From an uncultured Eubacteriales bacterium (GTDB lineage: Bacteria; Bacillota; Clostridia; Oscillospirales; Oscillospiraceae), in contig USGS01000011.1 of assembly GCA_900554275.1 (NCBI GenBank), positions 1 through 30,383 on the forward strand: a stretch of DNA of 30,383 nt, given 5' to 3'. The translations under genes were made by a program, and so were the position numbers. A model generated the notes under the pieces. It saw nothing but the letters and a program-made list of their open reading frames with translations. It did no database searches and was not told the origin of the DNA. The stretch's first letter is position 1. Each line of letters opens with the position of its first letter. Of the stretch, positions 29,815-30,383 are shown piece by piece.

Positions 29815-30383
29815 TTAGTGCAGGATTTCGTCTGCAATAGCGTCCGCCAGTGCCTCCAGGCTCCGGCGCTGGGGCTCCTTCACCGAGGACTTCAAGGACA
29901 CGGAACCTTCCATCACCCGCATCTCCTTCATGTCCTCCAGGATCTTGCCCATCAGCATGCCGGCCCGGGCGGCCCAGGTACCATTGTCGATGATAGCCAC
30001 AGAGCGGTTCCGCAGGCCGTGACACTCCAGATCCCGCAGGAAGTCCTCCATGGGGGTATAGATGCCGCCATTGTATGTAGCAGAGGCCAGCACCAGGTGG
30101 CTGCACCGGAATGCCTCACTCACAAGCTCAGAGACGTCCACATGGGACACGTCATACAGAACTACATTCTTCACGCCCCGCTCTGCAAGCCGGAATGCCA
30201 GGATCTCAGCGGCATTTTCCGTGTGGCCGTAGATGGAACCGCAGAAAATAGCCACAGCCTTCTCTTCCGGAGTGTACGTGCTCCAGCGCTGGTATTTCTC
30301 TACAAACCAAGCGATATTCTCCCGCCAGATGGGACCATGGAGGGGGCAGATACACTGGATTTCCAGCTCCGATGCCCGCTTGA
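29815..30383 (-). CDS. A-type flavoprotein (FprA family), C-terminal part
   Basis: The frame is open to the right edge, so only about 189 C-terminal residues are seen. The first part, CICPLHGPIWRENIAWFVEKYQRWS, is the end of the beta-lactamase-like diiron domain with its last histidine ligand (LHGP). The rest is a flavodoxin domain: the FMN phosphate loop FCGSIYGHTENAAE, then ASATYNGGIYTPMEDFL and the NGTWAARAG region. Enzymes of this type reduce O2 or NO in anaerobes, with electrons from rubredoxin. A GTG inside this frame (30255) is only an internal codon. Confidence 0.92.
   Translation of the reverse strand, partial: KRASELEIQCICPLHGPIWRENIAWFVEKYQRWSTYTPEEKAVAIFCGSIYGHTENAAEILAFRLAERGVKNVVLYDVSHVDVSELVSEAFRCSHLVLASATYNGGIYTPMEDFLRDLECHGLRNRSVAIIDNGTWAARAGMLMGKILEDMKEMRVMEGSVSLKSSVKEPQRRSLEALADAIADEILH

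Overview
The window looks like chromosome from a spore-forming, fairly GC-rich member of the Clostridia. The Oscillospiraceae (Oscillibacter/Dysosmobacter/Flavonifractor-type gut anaerobes) are my best guess. The signs are sporulation genes (spoIVA, sigH, spoIIM), a tyrS T-box leader, classic TTGACA/TATAAT promoters, strong Shine-Dalgarno (SD) sequences, the gene orders dxs-tlyA-nadK-argR-recN and queA-tgt-yajC, and anaerobe genes (A-type flavoprotein, GGGtGRT protein, DUF1858 redox protein). I see no phage, insertion sequence, CRISPR array, rRNA or tRNA.

Layout: 1-363 (-) is a truncated reading frame that begins as type III pantothenate kinase and continues in frame as pyruvate formate-lyase; it runs off the left edge. 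Next come gap (-), spoIVA (-), a divergent TetR-family regulator (+), trmK-nif3-yebC (-), a DUF1858 protein (-), a double zinc-ribbon protein and sigH (-), ruvC-ruvA-ruvB (-), spoIIM-xerD (-), queA-tgt with yajC and a TIGR04086 membrane protein (-), tyrS behind a tyrosine T-box (-), and dxs-tlyA-nadK-argR-recN (-). From 22.9 kb transcription turns to plus. There is an unknown membrane-anchored protein, then three small unknown proteins (two of them proline-rich), then a 21-residue four-cysteine peptide with its own promoter and terminator. A GGGtGRT/scaffold-protein pair (-) follows, then gltX, a frameshifted SpoIIM-family gene and asnA (+). The 3' part of an A-type flavoprotein gene (-) closes the window.

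Most genes are housekeeping: DNA repair and recombination (ruvABC, recN, xerD), RNA modification (queA, tgt, tlyA, trmK), tRNA charging (tyrS, gltX), isoprenoid precursors (dxs), NADP supply (nadK), glycolysis (gap), asparagine synthesis (asnA) and sporulation. The least explained parts are the chimeric frame at the left edge, the 23.4-24.6 kb cluster of tiny proteins, and the GGGtGRT pair. There are also several unusual control signals: a ribosome-binding site inside a terminator stem, an apparently leaderless sigH transcript, and inverted or iterated repeats in several promoters.

All family assignments come from recognising motifs in the translated sequence; no database search was run.
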